Of a DNA stretch of 64,000 nucleotides, positions 1-11,681 are shown in pieces. The notes below the pieces were generated by a model that was not told the origin of the DNA, made no database searches, and saw only the letters and a list, made by a program, of their open reading frames with translations. Source of the stretch: Carya illinoinensis (lineage: Eukaryota; Streptophyta; Magnoliopsida; Fagales; Juglandaceae). Where the stretch lies: assembly GCF_018687715.1 (NCBI RefSeq), contig NC_056752.1, positions 48,525,837 through 48,589,836 on the forward strand, read 5' to 3'. The position numbers were made by a program, and so were the translations under genes. How positions within the stretch are numbered: the first letter of the stretch is position 1; each line of letters opens with the position of its first letter.

Positions 1-60
1 GATCATGTATTTTGTTATTAGGTGTTTTATTTGCTTTATTTTATAATAATAAGAAATAGG

Positions 61-438
61 CTATTGGACTTGAGGTCCATAGCAGTGAAGTCCCACTCCT
101 CCTTTGGAGGAAGGTGGGTGGCTGTCTCACTCCTCATTTAGAGGAATGTGAGTGTTTGTACTCCTCCTCCTATGGAGGATGGAGCATGTTAGTACCTCTC
201 TTTTCGGAAGAGAGGTCGTTTTAGTTCTGTTTTTTAATAGAGTATTTTCTCAATTGACTGTTGTCAATTGAGAGTATATAGAAGTTAAGACAATGTCTGC
301 CATAAAGAAATTTATGGGCGGATGAGCCCCTCACAGTTGAGTAGTTTGGCTAGTAATCTAGATTTTCCTGTATTGATTAGTCACAGTTGTAACTTTAGTT
401 TCATTAGATGGAATGAAGTCTATTTCAAAAAAAAAAAA
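61..438 (+). repeat. Hairpin array followed by poly(A), probable 3' end of a retroposon
   Basis: Six separate stem-loops follow one another: 61-82, 92-118, 126-152, 161-184, 194-216 and 249-272. The last is a perfect 10-bp stem (CTCAATTGAC / GTCAATTGAG) with a TGTT loop. After about 150 bases of non-repetitive sequence the block ends in an A12 run at 427-438. A structured untranslated region ending in poly(A) fits the 3' end of a non-LTR (LINE-type) element or a reverse-transcribed transcript. No coding part is visible because the window starts at base 1, so the element class is inference. Confidence 0.4.
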
Positions 439-2457
439 CTTATATGATATGATCTATTTTATATGAGAAATGCTTTGGTGACAAAAAATTCCACAAAATT
501 AAATCTATAAACTGATGTGGTTTAATATAGTACATTTGATCGTAAAGTTATTTTTATTATAAAATAGATCTAATCTATAATAAAAAATTAAATCAATTTG
601 TAAATTTATTTTTATTAAATCTCTTGAATGTACCACTTATCATTTTATATATTTAATTCTCATTCTATGATCTTAATCCTGGAATTTGAATAGATAATTT
701 TACAGCTCTAGATTCAAAGCGAATGATTTATCAGTGAAAAAAAAAAAAATCTAAATTTAAAGCGAAACAAGAAAAACGTGAAGTATGGATATGTGAATTC
801 TATTATTACTTTTTTATTTTATAACACAATTCTGTTAGTTAATGCACGAGAAAGTCATACTGAACGTAAGAATTATATATAGTTTTTCCTTTTTTGGGTG
901 GGTAGAATTCACGTGAAACTGTCTATTATGCGGATGGACGGTTCCTCTCCAATTTGTAAATAGGAAAAATATAGTTATAATTATAATTATACATTAATCT
1001 ATACATTAATATAATGTGATTAGTTAAAAAGTAGATTTTATTAAAAATAATATTAATTTAAATTTTAAGTATGAATAAATCAATATTAATATACAAATTA
1101 ATACGCGACCATATTTATATATAGCAAAACTCTTATAAATAAAAAGATTTTATTTCCTTTGCACTCGTCCAAAACTTTAAAAAAACAAAAAACAAAAAAT
1201 AAAAATACACCTACATTTCTCTTTAAAAAAATGATATTTGCCGTGTTTAAATATACAGTTTCTTCACACTTATTTTAAATAAAAAAATCCTATTTGGAGT
1301 TTTGAGTAGGGACTGGACACGCAATCTTATTGATAAATATGGATAAAAAGAATAAATAATATTATTTTAAAAATAATATTATTGTAATTTTTATTTATTT
1401 TTAAACATAATTGCATGGACTTTCATAAGCAATCCTAAATGGGGATTGTATGCAGTCTAATTCAAAAAATTAAATAAGTTTAAAACTTACAAAAAAATAC
1501 TACTTTTTGAATTTTGAGTCACTTTTACGTATTATTTATACATTTTATTAATGTGATTGATTAAAATAGTTATTTTATATTAAAAAAATGTCGCAACTCA
1601 AATTAAAAAAATATACAAAAATGAATACATATAAAAATATTTTTACTTTTTTAACTATGTCCCACCTTTTATTTTTTTTCAAAGCATTTTTTTTTATTCT
1701 CAGTTGCTAACTTAATCCACTGTTAACTCGTCACGCCACCCAAATAGTTGGACATTTAATTCACGAACATATACATAATTGATGTGAATGAGACTGCTGT
1801 TTTAATTTCAACCCCATCGGCAATATGAAAATAATTAGATCAACAAGTTTTGACTCATCTACAGCTTGTATTGAAAGCAATCTTTTATTCTTCTTCTTCT
1901 TCTTCTTCTTTTTTTTTTTATCGTTTATTTTTTGTTAAAATATATTATACGTCAAATATAACTAAGTACCATTCTATTTAAAAGATTTTACACTACATAT
2001 TATTTATATAGAATAATTTAATTTTAAAAATTTAAATATTACAAATCAAATTAGATCACGTAAATAGTGTGTAATGTAAATGTTTTCAAATAACGCTACT
2101 CATTTTTAAAACCAAAGTTCAAATGTTTATAGATTCATTCAAACCAAACATTGGATTCTTCTTTTTGGGTCAAAACATCCTTACATCCATCTACAACATA
2201 TAGTCTAAGAGAAATGATTATTGCATTATTAGAATATATAAACCTACATGTACTCTGTTTAAAAAATGTCAATATATTTAAAATTCATATAAAAAATTAA
2301 ATTTTTTAATAATTACATCATTATTTTTTAATTAGAGTGCATACAAATAACACATCCTAATATTATATTACATGTAATATTACTCATAATCCAAACAGTG
2401 GTGCTACTTTCACATTAATAGAATCATGATACATCTCTTGATCAATTAATAGTCAAC
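439..2457. other. AT-rich intergenic DNA
   Basis: No gene is seen here. The stretch is AT-rich with homopolymers and a short TTC microsatellite near 1890-1907. Around 1515-1600 lies a sequence resembling one arm of the foldback repeat found intact at 30004-30131. Confidence 0.6.
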
Positions 2458-2677
2458 TTAGATATGTGTACAATACTTCTACATTAGTTTAGGTTTTTTT
2501 TTTTTTTTAAGATTAAGATTTTCTGTTTTTTATATTTTGGTTTTACTTTTAAATTTCCTCATTAATTTTAGATATGTGTACAATACTTCTACATTAGTTT
2601 AGGTTTTTTTTTTTTTTTAAGATTAAGATTTTCTGTTTTTTATATTTTGGTTTTACTTTTAAATTTCCTCATTAATT
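2458..2677. repeat. Perfect 110-bp tandem duplication (two copies)
   Basis: The block starting TTAGATATGTGTACAATAC at 2458 recurs in tandem at 2568 with a period of 110 bp. The two copies are identical by eye across the full unit, including the T-run, which points to a recent duplication or a possible assembly artefact. No coding content is seen. Confidence 0.9.
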
Positions 2678-2839
2678 TTGTTATTTAATTCTTACTGTTA
2701 TTTAGTTTTTTAATTATTCGAGACGATATTATCATGATTTTATCAGTGATGATGTGGATGCTGTCGGATTATTCAACGTAGATGGAATGTAGGATGTTTT
2801 TAGAGAAATTTTCAAGAATACGGTACTATGTAGTTATAA

Positions 2840-3025
2840 AAAAATTTTATCTTAAACATAAAATTTTTATTTTATTATTATAATTTTTCTAAATTTTTAT
2901 ATAAAAGAATATAAATAATTCAATTTTTTTATTTTTTTAAATCTTAAAATAATAATAATATTAAAATACAATATTTTCATATTTAATTTTAAAATTTAAA
3001 ATTTTTATCTAAAAAATTTAGTTGC
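2840..3025 (-). repeat. AT-rich MITE-like repeat (family A), diverged copy
   Basis: The core (ATTATTATAATTTTT, TAAATAATTCAATTTTTTT, TTAAAATAATAATAATATTA) matches the cores at 26600-26765, 45780-45925 and 46020-46215, and in reverse orientation at 40319-40530. The ends are eroded and no target duplication could be assigned. Confidence 0.5.
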
Positions 3026-3592
3026 CAAGCAGGACCGTACAAATGACTGACAAAAGCCAAATAAGTATTTACCGCACCACTTAAAAGAATTGTTAAATAT
3101 TAGAAATATATTCACGTGTATATAGTGAATTTACTTCGCAGTGTATGATCGAACGGTGTAGATGAAGAAGACAGGTTAATCAAAGGGTTCCCAGACTTTC
3201 CCTCTGTCCCACCGTCCTTGAAGTTGAAACAATTAAGAGAAACCCCACAAATTATCATATAGACTACGCATTTTTCACGTTTGTCATCAAATTTAAGGCC
3301 CAACGACAGGTTCTGCTTTCGGTGGGTCCAAATAAAAATAAATAAATAAATAAACTCGGGAAAAGCGTTCAATGCAGAACCCGGAAAAGCCTTTGCTAGT
3401 GCTCCTTTACAGAAAGAACAAACAGAGACAAAGCGAGAGAGCACGTGAGAAACCAAAATTTACACAGGAGTAAAACATGTCATTTTCTCCACTGACATTA
3501 TTGTAGACTCTGGACAAAATGCCTTTAAATATCCTTCACTCCTTTACTTCGGAACTCTCATCAAATCCCTCTCTCCCTCTCTCTGCATAGCA

Positions 3593-4235
3593 ATGGTTCT
3601 AGGGTTCAAGAGTCCCTTCATCAAGTTGGAAGACAAAGAGAAGGATCAGGAGGAGAACATGGATAATAAGGCCGCCTATGCAGGTCATAAAAGCTCAGAC
3701 AAGATGACTTCATCAGCTGTAGGGTTGCGAATCCTCATACAGATTTCACGAGATGAATCCAATATCCTCGTGAAATCAGCATTAAGAAGCCAACCCACCT
3801 CTCAATCACACCATCTTCGGACCAAACCTCCGGAATCTTGCTTTCTGAAAACATGTCAATTATGCAACAAGAAACTAAGCCTGGATAAAGATGTGTACAT
3901 GTACAGGTACCACTTCTGTATTTATGTATCCCAGCTTGGGTTTAAACCGAAGAACAAAGAAATTCAGTTTATAATTGAACTTTTCATCTAACAGATTGAT
4001 TTTATATTACTGATGCAGGGGTGACCAAGGGTTTTGCAGCATTGAGTGCAGGAACAGGCAAATTGTTTTGGATGAAATAAGAGAACTCGAAACTTCTACA
4101 AAGCGAATGCGGGCATCTTATAGGCATTGTAGCAGTAGTGGTCGACGTGAGACTCAGATCCTCCTAGAGGAATTTCGTCAACGACATGAGCATAGGCCGA
4201 TCCCTTCTCGAGGCAACTGGGCAATAGTTTCATAG
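3593..4235 (+). CDS. FLZ-domain (FCS-like zinc finger) protein, two exons
   Basis: The exons are 3593-3906 and 4019-4235. The intron 3907-4018 has GT-AG ends and splits an Arg codon, giving a 176-residue protein. The FLZ domain lies at about residues 83-130 and spans the intron. Its zinc ligands are Cys88 and Cys91, then Cys111 and Cys115 within the family signature GFCSIEC, followed by a basic/acidic helix (RNRQIVLDEIREL). The N-terminal 80 residues are low in recognisable motifs and the C-terminus is short and basic. FLZ proteins are plant-specific adaptors known to bind SnRK1 kinase subunits in energy and stress signalling; that role is family knowledge. Length and intron position are typical of small FLZ members, but I could not assign an orthologue. 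The chosen ATG opens the only frame that splices cleanly into the second half of the zinc finger. Confidence 0.93.
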
Positions 4236-6928
4236 ATTCACAGTGTCTATAATACCATAGTCTTCAGATAAATATGATAAGAAGATAATATGATGTAGAG
4301 TAGAAGATAGAATTAATTAAGGGAGTTTGAATTTCTGTTGCGATTTGTTTCGCTTATATATTTGCAGTAAGAACAAAAACAGGGAGAGAAGATGTCTTTA
4401 AAGCACTGATTTTTATCCTACCTAAAAAGAAGTAAAAGCAGAGCTTTTGTTTCCCTTTGGATTGTAAGATAAGTATCCCCTCGACCTTCTTGGCTGTCGC
4501 TTTCTTTTCTTGTCTTGTAGCACAGAGCCATAAGAAGTGGGCAGGTTTGAAAGATATTTCCGAGCATTATCAATCCTTTGATATTGGCAGTGGCGTCGTT
4601 TAGTAGACAAAAAGGGCAGTGGACATTACCATTCTTTCATAGTTGGCAGAAAGACAGTTCCTACTTCGAGCCAGCCACTTTTTTCATGTAGATCAGATAA
4701 TGGTTATCTCTTTTGTCGTTGATGTTGTTGGTTTTTTTTTTTTCCCTGAGTGGTAATGGTTCACTCTTGTTTGTCAAACGGCAGAGATAAAGTTGTGTAT
4801 TTGTCATCATCCGTATGGTTTCACTTTAGTATATATACATCTGTTGCCCACCTAACTTCAGATGTATTCTTTAAATGTTATCAATCATCGTAGATTTAAT
4901 TATTTATATTTTATCGTAAATTTAATTATTTATATTTTATCGCAACAATCGTAATGAAATTCATGAAACCTGTAATCTTGTACTGAAAATCTGAAGTTAC
5001 TGGGGGGGTACGTAGGAAGAGTTCATGATTCAATCTCGAGTCATTCTAATACATGCTCGTTGCTTGCTTCAGAAAACAGGGCTAAACTTTGTTTGGTTTG
5101 GCATGTTAATGGTTCATAATACCATTGCAAAATGATATCCCTCTTTTTCTTGGCATACCAAAATGATTTGTCAATTGCTTGGAATCATTCAAAAGTGTAC
5201 GCACTCGTGCTAATTTATGTCCCAGATTATTAAATATTAGTTTTTCAAGGGAAAATGATATTTAGTGGCAAAACCAGTAATTATATTGAGAGAGAGGTTA
5301 ACTTTTTTACTACATGACACATTTATATGAAGAGTAATAATAGATACAGTCTTAAGGTATGCAAACTCTAGACACTATTTAAAAAAAAAAAAGTACGTTC
5401 ACATTAAAAAAATGATTTTTTTCATATAGATCATAAATTTACTTATTTTTTTCAAAGAAAATGGTCGGGACTTGCATATCCTAAAACTGTAAATACCATT
5501 TATCTTATGTAAATTAAAAAAAAAATTGAAAAATCATAAAAATATAACTATAAACTACTTTCTTGTATTTTCACTTTAAATTCCATATCAAGAGACCCAA
5601 TATTATATAACAAAAAACTTTAAAATCCATATTAATAAATTTATTATTTCTTCTAAATTTAGTTTTAATTTTCATTTTAGAGAAGTCACGTTCTTTAAAA
5701 TAGATAATATATAGAAATCAAACAAAAGTTTGTGACTATAAAAAAAATAAAATTAAAGAGAGATATTTCTAGATATATTAAAATTTTGAATTTTTTTAAA
5801 GATTATATAGAAATTATAAAATTTTTTTAGAAATCTATTTTCTATATATGTGGAATTATATATAAAATGTAAAAGAATAATTCATGTTCTTACAAAGTTT
5901 TAGTGCTCCCCTAAGGACAACGTAGGTCTGCCACTATTTCCACGCAATAAAGTAACAAAAAAGTCATTGATTGGTTTTTCTTATTTAATAATTAAAAAAA
6001 TATTTTTTAATAATTTTCAGAATTTTTTTTTTTATTTTTAAAAATGTTTAAAAAAAAAAAAACCTAAAACAAAATCGACAGAGACTTATCACCCTTTTCA
6101 AGCAAGAGATAGTAATTGTCTCAATAGTCTATTTGGACCACTGAGGTTCTCTAGCTAGGGGCAGACAGTCACCTTTGCATTGGCCTAGTCAAATTTGAGT
6201 GGCTCATCAAATTATAGTTAAAAGTGTATAAATTGATTTACAATGAACTAGCCAAAACTCAAACCTACAGTAATTTCATCTAATCTTTCATAAATAAAGG
6301 TACTCTTTGCCCTTTGCCTTTTTTTTTTTTTTTCAATTTATTTTAATCATATGTAAGTTAAATCTTGTCAAAATATGTCTGAGCGCTGTTTGGTACACAA
6401 GATATATCTATGCACATAGACATTTCACATGAATAATTTATACAATTATTTTTACAATGTTTTACACAACTCTAATTTAGACAATGGGCATTTTTTTCAA
6501 AATAAATTATAAGAGTAATATCGTTTTATAAAAATAATACACATACAATAATTTTTACAATCCTTTACCCAATATATTTTAAATGAAAATATTTTTATAA
6601 AAGAACTTATAAAAATAACAGTGTTTTATAACAACATCTCAATTGAAGACATCATTTCTCTTTTCCATTTGCCATGGGTCTTCTACGAATACAATTCGTG
6701 TGATCGGGACTGTAATAGAGAAACTATAGTACCAAAGAGGTTAATAAAAGTAGCTAATTCTACACTCGATGTGCACAAATGAAGTAAAATAGTCCCACCA
6801 CCAAGATGTTAGCCTAATTGGTACGAATTGTTATTTCATGATTTTAAGACTAAGAGTTCGAGTCAGAATATAAGTTAAAATAACTTGTGATAGTAAAACC
6901 TAATATTTGAGCTAATGAATGGACGTTA
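4236..6928. other. FLZ 3' region and intergenic DNA
   Basis: The first 150-300 bases probably hold the FLZ 3' UTR. Beyond that the DNA is AT-rich with many A/T homopolymers and no supported gene. Short open frames on either strand have no recognisable protein similarity. Confidence 0.6.
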
Positions 6929-6933
6929 AGACC

Positions 6934-7170
6934 TATTAAGGATAAACATACAAATGTAGATGAAGATAAACACAACACTAAGGAAAAGGATAGAGTCTAG
7001 TTGTTATCTTATCTTAGAATCAAACTAATATTTGTATTTGTACAGATAAACCTTATGTAACTATTGCAAACAGATCCATACGCATGTAACATCTATATAT
7101 ATCAATCAAATATACTTAGAGCAGCACCTTGCTACATTCCTTTCTAGCATTGTTTTTATTAAATCTTACA
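6934..7170 (+). repeat. 5' LTR of the copia element
   Basis: This 237-bp segment matches 13499-13747 closely from TATTAAGGATAAAC to ...AAATCTTACA. The expected 5' TG has mutated to TA in both LTRs. The 3' LTR is 12 bp longer, mainly through an extra TTAGGCTAATTG-type stretch after CTAGTTG. Confidence 0.9.
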
Positions 7171-7184
7171 TGGTACTAGAGCCC
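7171..7184 (+). promoter_or_regulatory. Copia primer binding site
   Basis: TGGTACTAGAGCCC directly follows the 5' LTR. It closely matches the plant copia primer site TGGTATCAGAGC, which is complementary to initiator methionine tRNA. Confidence 0.8.
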
Positions 7185-7214
7185 TGCTTGGGTTAACACC
7201 TCTTCGATCCAACC

Positions 7215-7897
7215 ATGTCTTCCTTAAATGCCATCCCCATCTCTACTCCTTTTACTGCACAAAATTTAGCTCCCCTGATCTCCATCAAACTAGATCACAC
7301 TAATTATCTTCTCTGGGTGTCACAACTCAATCCTATTCTTCACAACCTTGATTTATTTAGAATTGTTGATGGATCTGAAATTTGTCCTCACAAGTTTTTA
7401 CTCGATTCTAAGGGCAAGGAAACCACAACCATTAATCCAAGCTTTATACTATGGCAACGAAAGGATCGATATCTCCTTAGTTGGCTAAATGCAACTTTAT
7501 ATGAGACTGTTTTATTATCTGTATATGGTCTCACAATCTCGAGGCAAGTTTGGACTCTGTTGGCCTCACGCTTTGCTTCTCAATCTAAGTCTAGAGTGGC
7601 CCAACTCAAAAGGCAATTACAAACACTACGTCAAGGAGCACAAACATGCAGTCAATTTTTACAGACTACTAAGTCTTTGTTTGATCAATTGGCTATTGTT
7701 AGAAAGCGAGTTGATGAGGATGACTTGATATCTTACTTGATTAGTGGTTTAAATGCATCTTTTCATGCATTTATTACCTCTTATTAATTTGCTACTTGTC
7801 AAACTTCACTCTCTTTTGATGAATTTCAAATAGAGTTGCTCAACTATGGGAACAATTTCACACAAACCATCAACAGTGGTTCAGGTACCTCCTCTAC
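7215..7897 (+). pseudogene. Copia gag remnant, truncated
   Basis: The frame opens at ATG 7215 and runs 190 codons to a stop at 7785-7787. The protein has the UBN2/gag-polyprotein look of plant copia elements: an early IKLDHTNYLLW motif, a central LLASRFASQSKSRVAQLKRQL block and a late SYLISGLNASFHAF block. Homologous reading continues past the stop (a FDEFQIELLNY-like stretch near 7820-7850) until the solo LTR interrupts it at 7898. The CCHC zinc knuckle that normally follows is missing. Confidence 0.85.
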
Positions 7898-10800
7898 TGT
7901 GACGCCCCCAAATTCCGTTTGGGATCGGACGGACATTTGAAGCGTCGAGACATGCAACACAAGGTTACCTGCCCCCGTTCATGACATATAAGATGCAATA
8001 TTCCTAACATGCATCTAACAATATGCAATATTCGCAGCGGATAAATTTTTTGTCTTTAGCAATACTATGCATCAAATTGAAAATATCCCAAATGCTTAAA
8101 ACATACTTCATACATAAAAATCCATTGAACAACTAAGATCACAACACTAGTCCAAAATGGTTATGATCCAAAAAGTAGTAGAGATGCAACTCAATCGTAC
8201 AAGTAGTAATTTACGTTAATTACTATATCAACATTTATGTCGCACCGTCACTTAGTCAACTGTGTCTAGTTGATCAGCTCCTGATTCTCCTTCAGATCTT
8301 GTAACAAGATCTACCATTCGGGGGGAATGGTAGTTGGGACTACCAAAGTGAGATTTGATTACAAATCTCAGTAAGTTAACAAAAAACTTCCACACAAGCT
8401 AATGATGCATGGATGTCAGTAAAAGCATAAATGCATAATCAAATTCATAAGAAATTAAAGCATAACTTGGAGTACAACATAGCATAATTGACATAACTTA
8501 AATTGAAACATGAACTGAACTTGACTTGCAACTTGACTTAGCATGAACTTGCTCTGAAACTTGAATTAACATGAAAATACATACTCCACAGTTGTTGTGG
8601 CCCCATGTATTCTACACAAACTTGACTTAGCATGAAAAATACATACTCCACAGTTGTTGTGGCCCCATGTATTCTATACAAACTTGACTTAACATGAAAA
8701 ATACATACTCCATAGTTGTTGTGGCCCCATGTATTCTATGTGTAAATACATACTCCACAGTTGTTGTGGCCCCATGCATTCTACACATCACAATGCAGTT
8801 AAATACATACTCCACAGTTGTTGTGGCCCCATGTATTCTACATAAACTTGACTTAACATTAAAAATACATACTCCACAGTTGTTGTGGCCCCATGTATTC
8901 TATGTGTAAATACATACTCCACAGTTGTTGTGGCCCCATGTATTCTACACAAACTTGACTTAACATAAAAAATACATATTCCACAGTTGTTGTGGCCCCA
9001 TGTATTTTACGCATCACATTCGTAGTTAAATACATACTCCACAGTTGCTGTGGCCTCATGTATTCTACACATCATAATGTACTCAAGATGAAATGTGACT
9101 GGAATACGAAAGGACTGAAGTCCTGACGTAACATAACGTGACTTGAATATAACTTAGAATACATGACCAACTTGAGATAGAAACATTTCGTAACATGGCA
9201 TAACATATAATAGACAACATATTTAACATGACATACTTGCAACAGTGAATATTACATGACTTGACTTACATGTAATAGATGACATACTTAGCATGACGTA
9301 CTTGTAATGTACAGTAATACATAACAGAATATATTATGTAACAGATAAAAATTGATGACAGAATAAATTCTGTATAATAGGCAATTACATGATAACTTGA
9401 CATGGCATGACACATATGATAACATACATATATACACTGTAGTTCTTTTACTTAGCATACATACACAGTAGACTGCTAGTAAGTTAAAAGCTAACTTACC
9501 TCGATCTCCGCGTTTCTTATAAAACTTCAAGTGCGATCACGAGGAACTGTAATTAGTGATTCTAAAAATTAGAACTAAATCACTAATAATTTGAAATATG
9601 GAAAATACTAACTTAAAGAGTAAAATTTTCATTTTACTCTCTACATGTGGGAAAATGACCGTTTTACCCATAACTTAAGGATTTTGCATACTAACTCCAA
9701 AAGTTTCCAAAATTTACATTCCTTATATAAATCTTGTCCTAAACTTAAATATCAACTCAGAAAAATTTAAAACAAAACACAACTATGAAGAACACACTAT
9801 GGTCGAAACATCCATAGGCCATTTCCCTTTATTTTTGTTGCAATTCCTTCCAACTTCAAAACTCATGCTTAAACCAAAATTTTGCAACAAACATCTTCCA
9901 ATCCTAAGTTCAAAACCATACTTAAAACATCCATTTAGAAAAAACTAATAATCAACACCAAACTTTTTTTTGTAAAAAGATCCAAGCACTTGAATCACAA
10001 GTTTTGACCTTAAATCAAAACATCTCCAAGAATTTCAAAAAATCAAATCTTACTTCTAACATATTCATAATATCATCCTAACATCAACCATGCTTTAAAT
10101 CATCAAACTAAAGTCACCAAAATCACAAAATAACATTTGGAGTTTTTGGTTTTACACTTAGTCCAAAAACATAAACTTTTCCCTCAACTAGTTTTGATAA
10201 ATCTCTTGATCTATGACTTATAAATATATGATCTTCAAACCAAACCATCACATGGTTTAAAAAGATGTCCTAAAACATATATAAGCTTCTAATTCAAGAT
10301 CATATGGTTAGAAATTAACCAAAACATAAATTTAGCCAAGAATATCCACACTTTGACTTATTTGAATATCTCTTTGCATAAAATTTCATATCTTTGAAAC
10401 TAACATCAAATATCTTCAAAATAATAATATAACATGTATATAAGATGTTTAGGATCCTCAAATAAAATTATCAAAGTCATTAGAATAGGTTTAGACCACC
10501 AAAGAGTTAAACTTTCTCAAAACAGAAACTGTTTTTCCTCTTCCAGTTTCTAAGTTTCTAAATCTAAGAGCATCTTTCATCAAAACCTTTAATCATGCAA
10601 AAATCCTCAACCAATAGTCACATATACATGTTAACAATACTCCATAAAAATTTCGGACCAATATCTATCCATTAGCTTGGTCAAAAACTCCAAACTATAA
10701 CATATTCTCCAGTTTATCTCCCAGAATGACCTTTCTATAGTTTACACAATATTTGACTGACCAAATGATCTTCAAATGGGGCAAATAAGATATCCATGTA

Positions 10801-11681
10801 AACTAGACTAAAAAAGGAACAACTTATATGAAGGAGACTTTATGATAAAACACTTACAACAGCTTCGAAATGGGCATGTAAAAGAACTCCTAAAAGCTGT
10901 CCGAGAGAGAATGTTTGATATTCTTTTAAAGAAACGTGTAAATGAAGATAAGTTCGTGGGTGATGGCTGGAGATGCTTATGGAAGAGATAAGGGAGATGA
11001 TAAGGCTGGAGTTGAGAGTTGAGTGTGGTTTTCTCCTACCCAAAATATCTATAAAATATTATCTCAAAATATTCTATCCAATAATATCTATAAAAATCAG
11101 CTCAATATATTTTCCAAATGTGGAGTAGACTTGGAAGAGTAAGGTGGCTAAAATCTTTCTATGTGTATTTTAAATCTCTATTCTTAAGATATTTTCCAAA
11201 TGTGTATTTTGCTTAGGTGTCATGATCTCACACCTTGATTTCCTTCACAATTCCATCTAATGGTTTCTCTTTGTGCCAAGTATCTAATACTATTCATTAT
11301 GTGTGGTTAAGATCTTGCCAAGTGTCCAAATAAAATATCGCTATCCTAATTGGACATTTCACACTATGATTTTGAAAACACTGCGCTCAGTACATTTACC
11401 GAGGTTACTATTCACTCCAAAAATAAACGTAATAAACTTAGTACTGAAAAATTCTAAATATTCAATTAAGCCTAGTGGTGTAGACTATAATGTATTCTGA
11501 CACTTTCAACTATCTCAAATAATTAAAATCGCATTTTTGGCACCATAGTGAGTGATAACACTAACTATGTTGACAGGCTAAAATTTATGCGATTAGTCGA
11601 TTCGTGTAAACTTACAGAGTTTTAACGAGGTTCCTAAAGTCAATAGAAATTCCTTAATTGAATTTCTAGCGGGCTGTTACA
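7898..11681. mobile_element. Long solo LTR (probably Ty3/gypsy class) nested in the copia element
   Basis: The insert starts TGTGACGCCCCC and ends GGGCTGTTACA. It is flanked by a perfect 5-bp target duplication TCTAC (7893-7897 and 11682-11686). Its 3784 bp contain no retroviral-type coding sequence, primer site or internal second LTR, so a solo LTR left by recombination is the simplest reading. TG...CA ends of this type and multi-kilobase LTRs are known for some plant Ty3/gypsy lineages; lineage assignment is inference. The strand is not determined. Confidence 0.8.
8572..9075. repeat. Nine-copy foldback tandem repeat inside the solo LTR
   Basis: The core GTTGTTGTGGCCCC recurs at 8591, 8653, 8715, 8760, 8817, 8879, 8924, 8986 and 9044 (the last diverged to GTTGCTGTGGCCTC). 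Spacings are 62, 62, 45, 57, 62, 45, 62 and 58 bp. Each copy is itself palindromic: an outer AATACAT...ATGTATT stem encloses an inner CCACA...TGTGG stem. Spacer segments alternate between an ACAAACTTGACTTAACAT type and shorter ones. Confidence 0.93.

Noticed and set aside
3112..3456. A 114-codon minus-strand frame upstream of the FLZ gene
   Set aside because: The composition is that of non-coding promoter DNA and no motif is seen.
8627..9059. Open frames on both strands through the solo LTR repeat array
   Set aside because: They are translations of the palindromic tandem repeats, with repeated identical peptide units on both strands, so they are not genes.
8572..9075. CRISPR-like reading of the evenly spaced repeats
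   Set aside because: The DNA is eukaryotic, the spacers are themselves repeated, and the array lies within an LTR.
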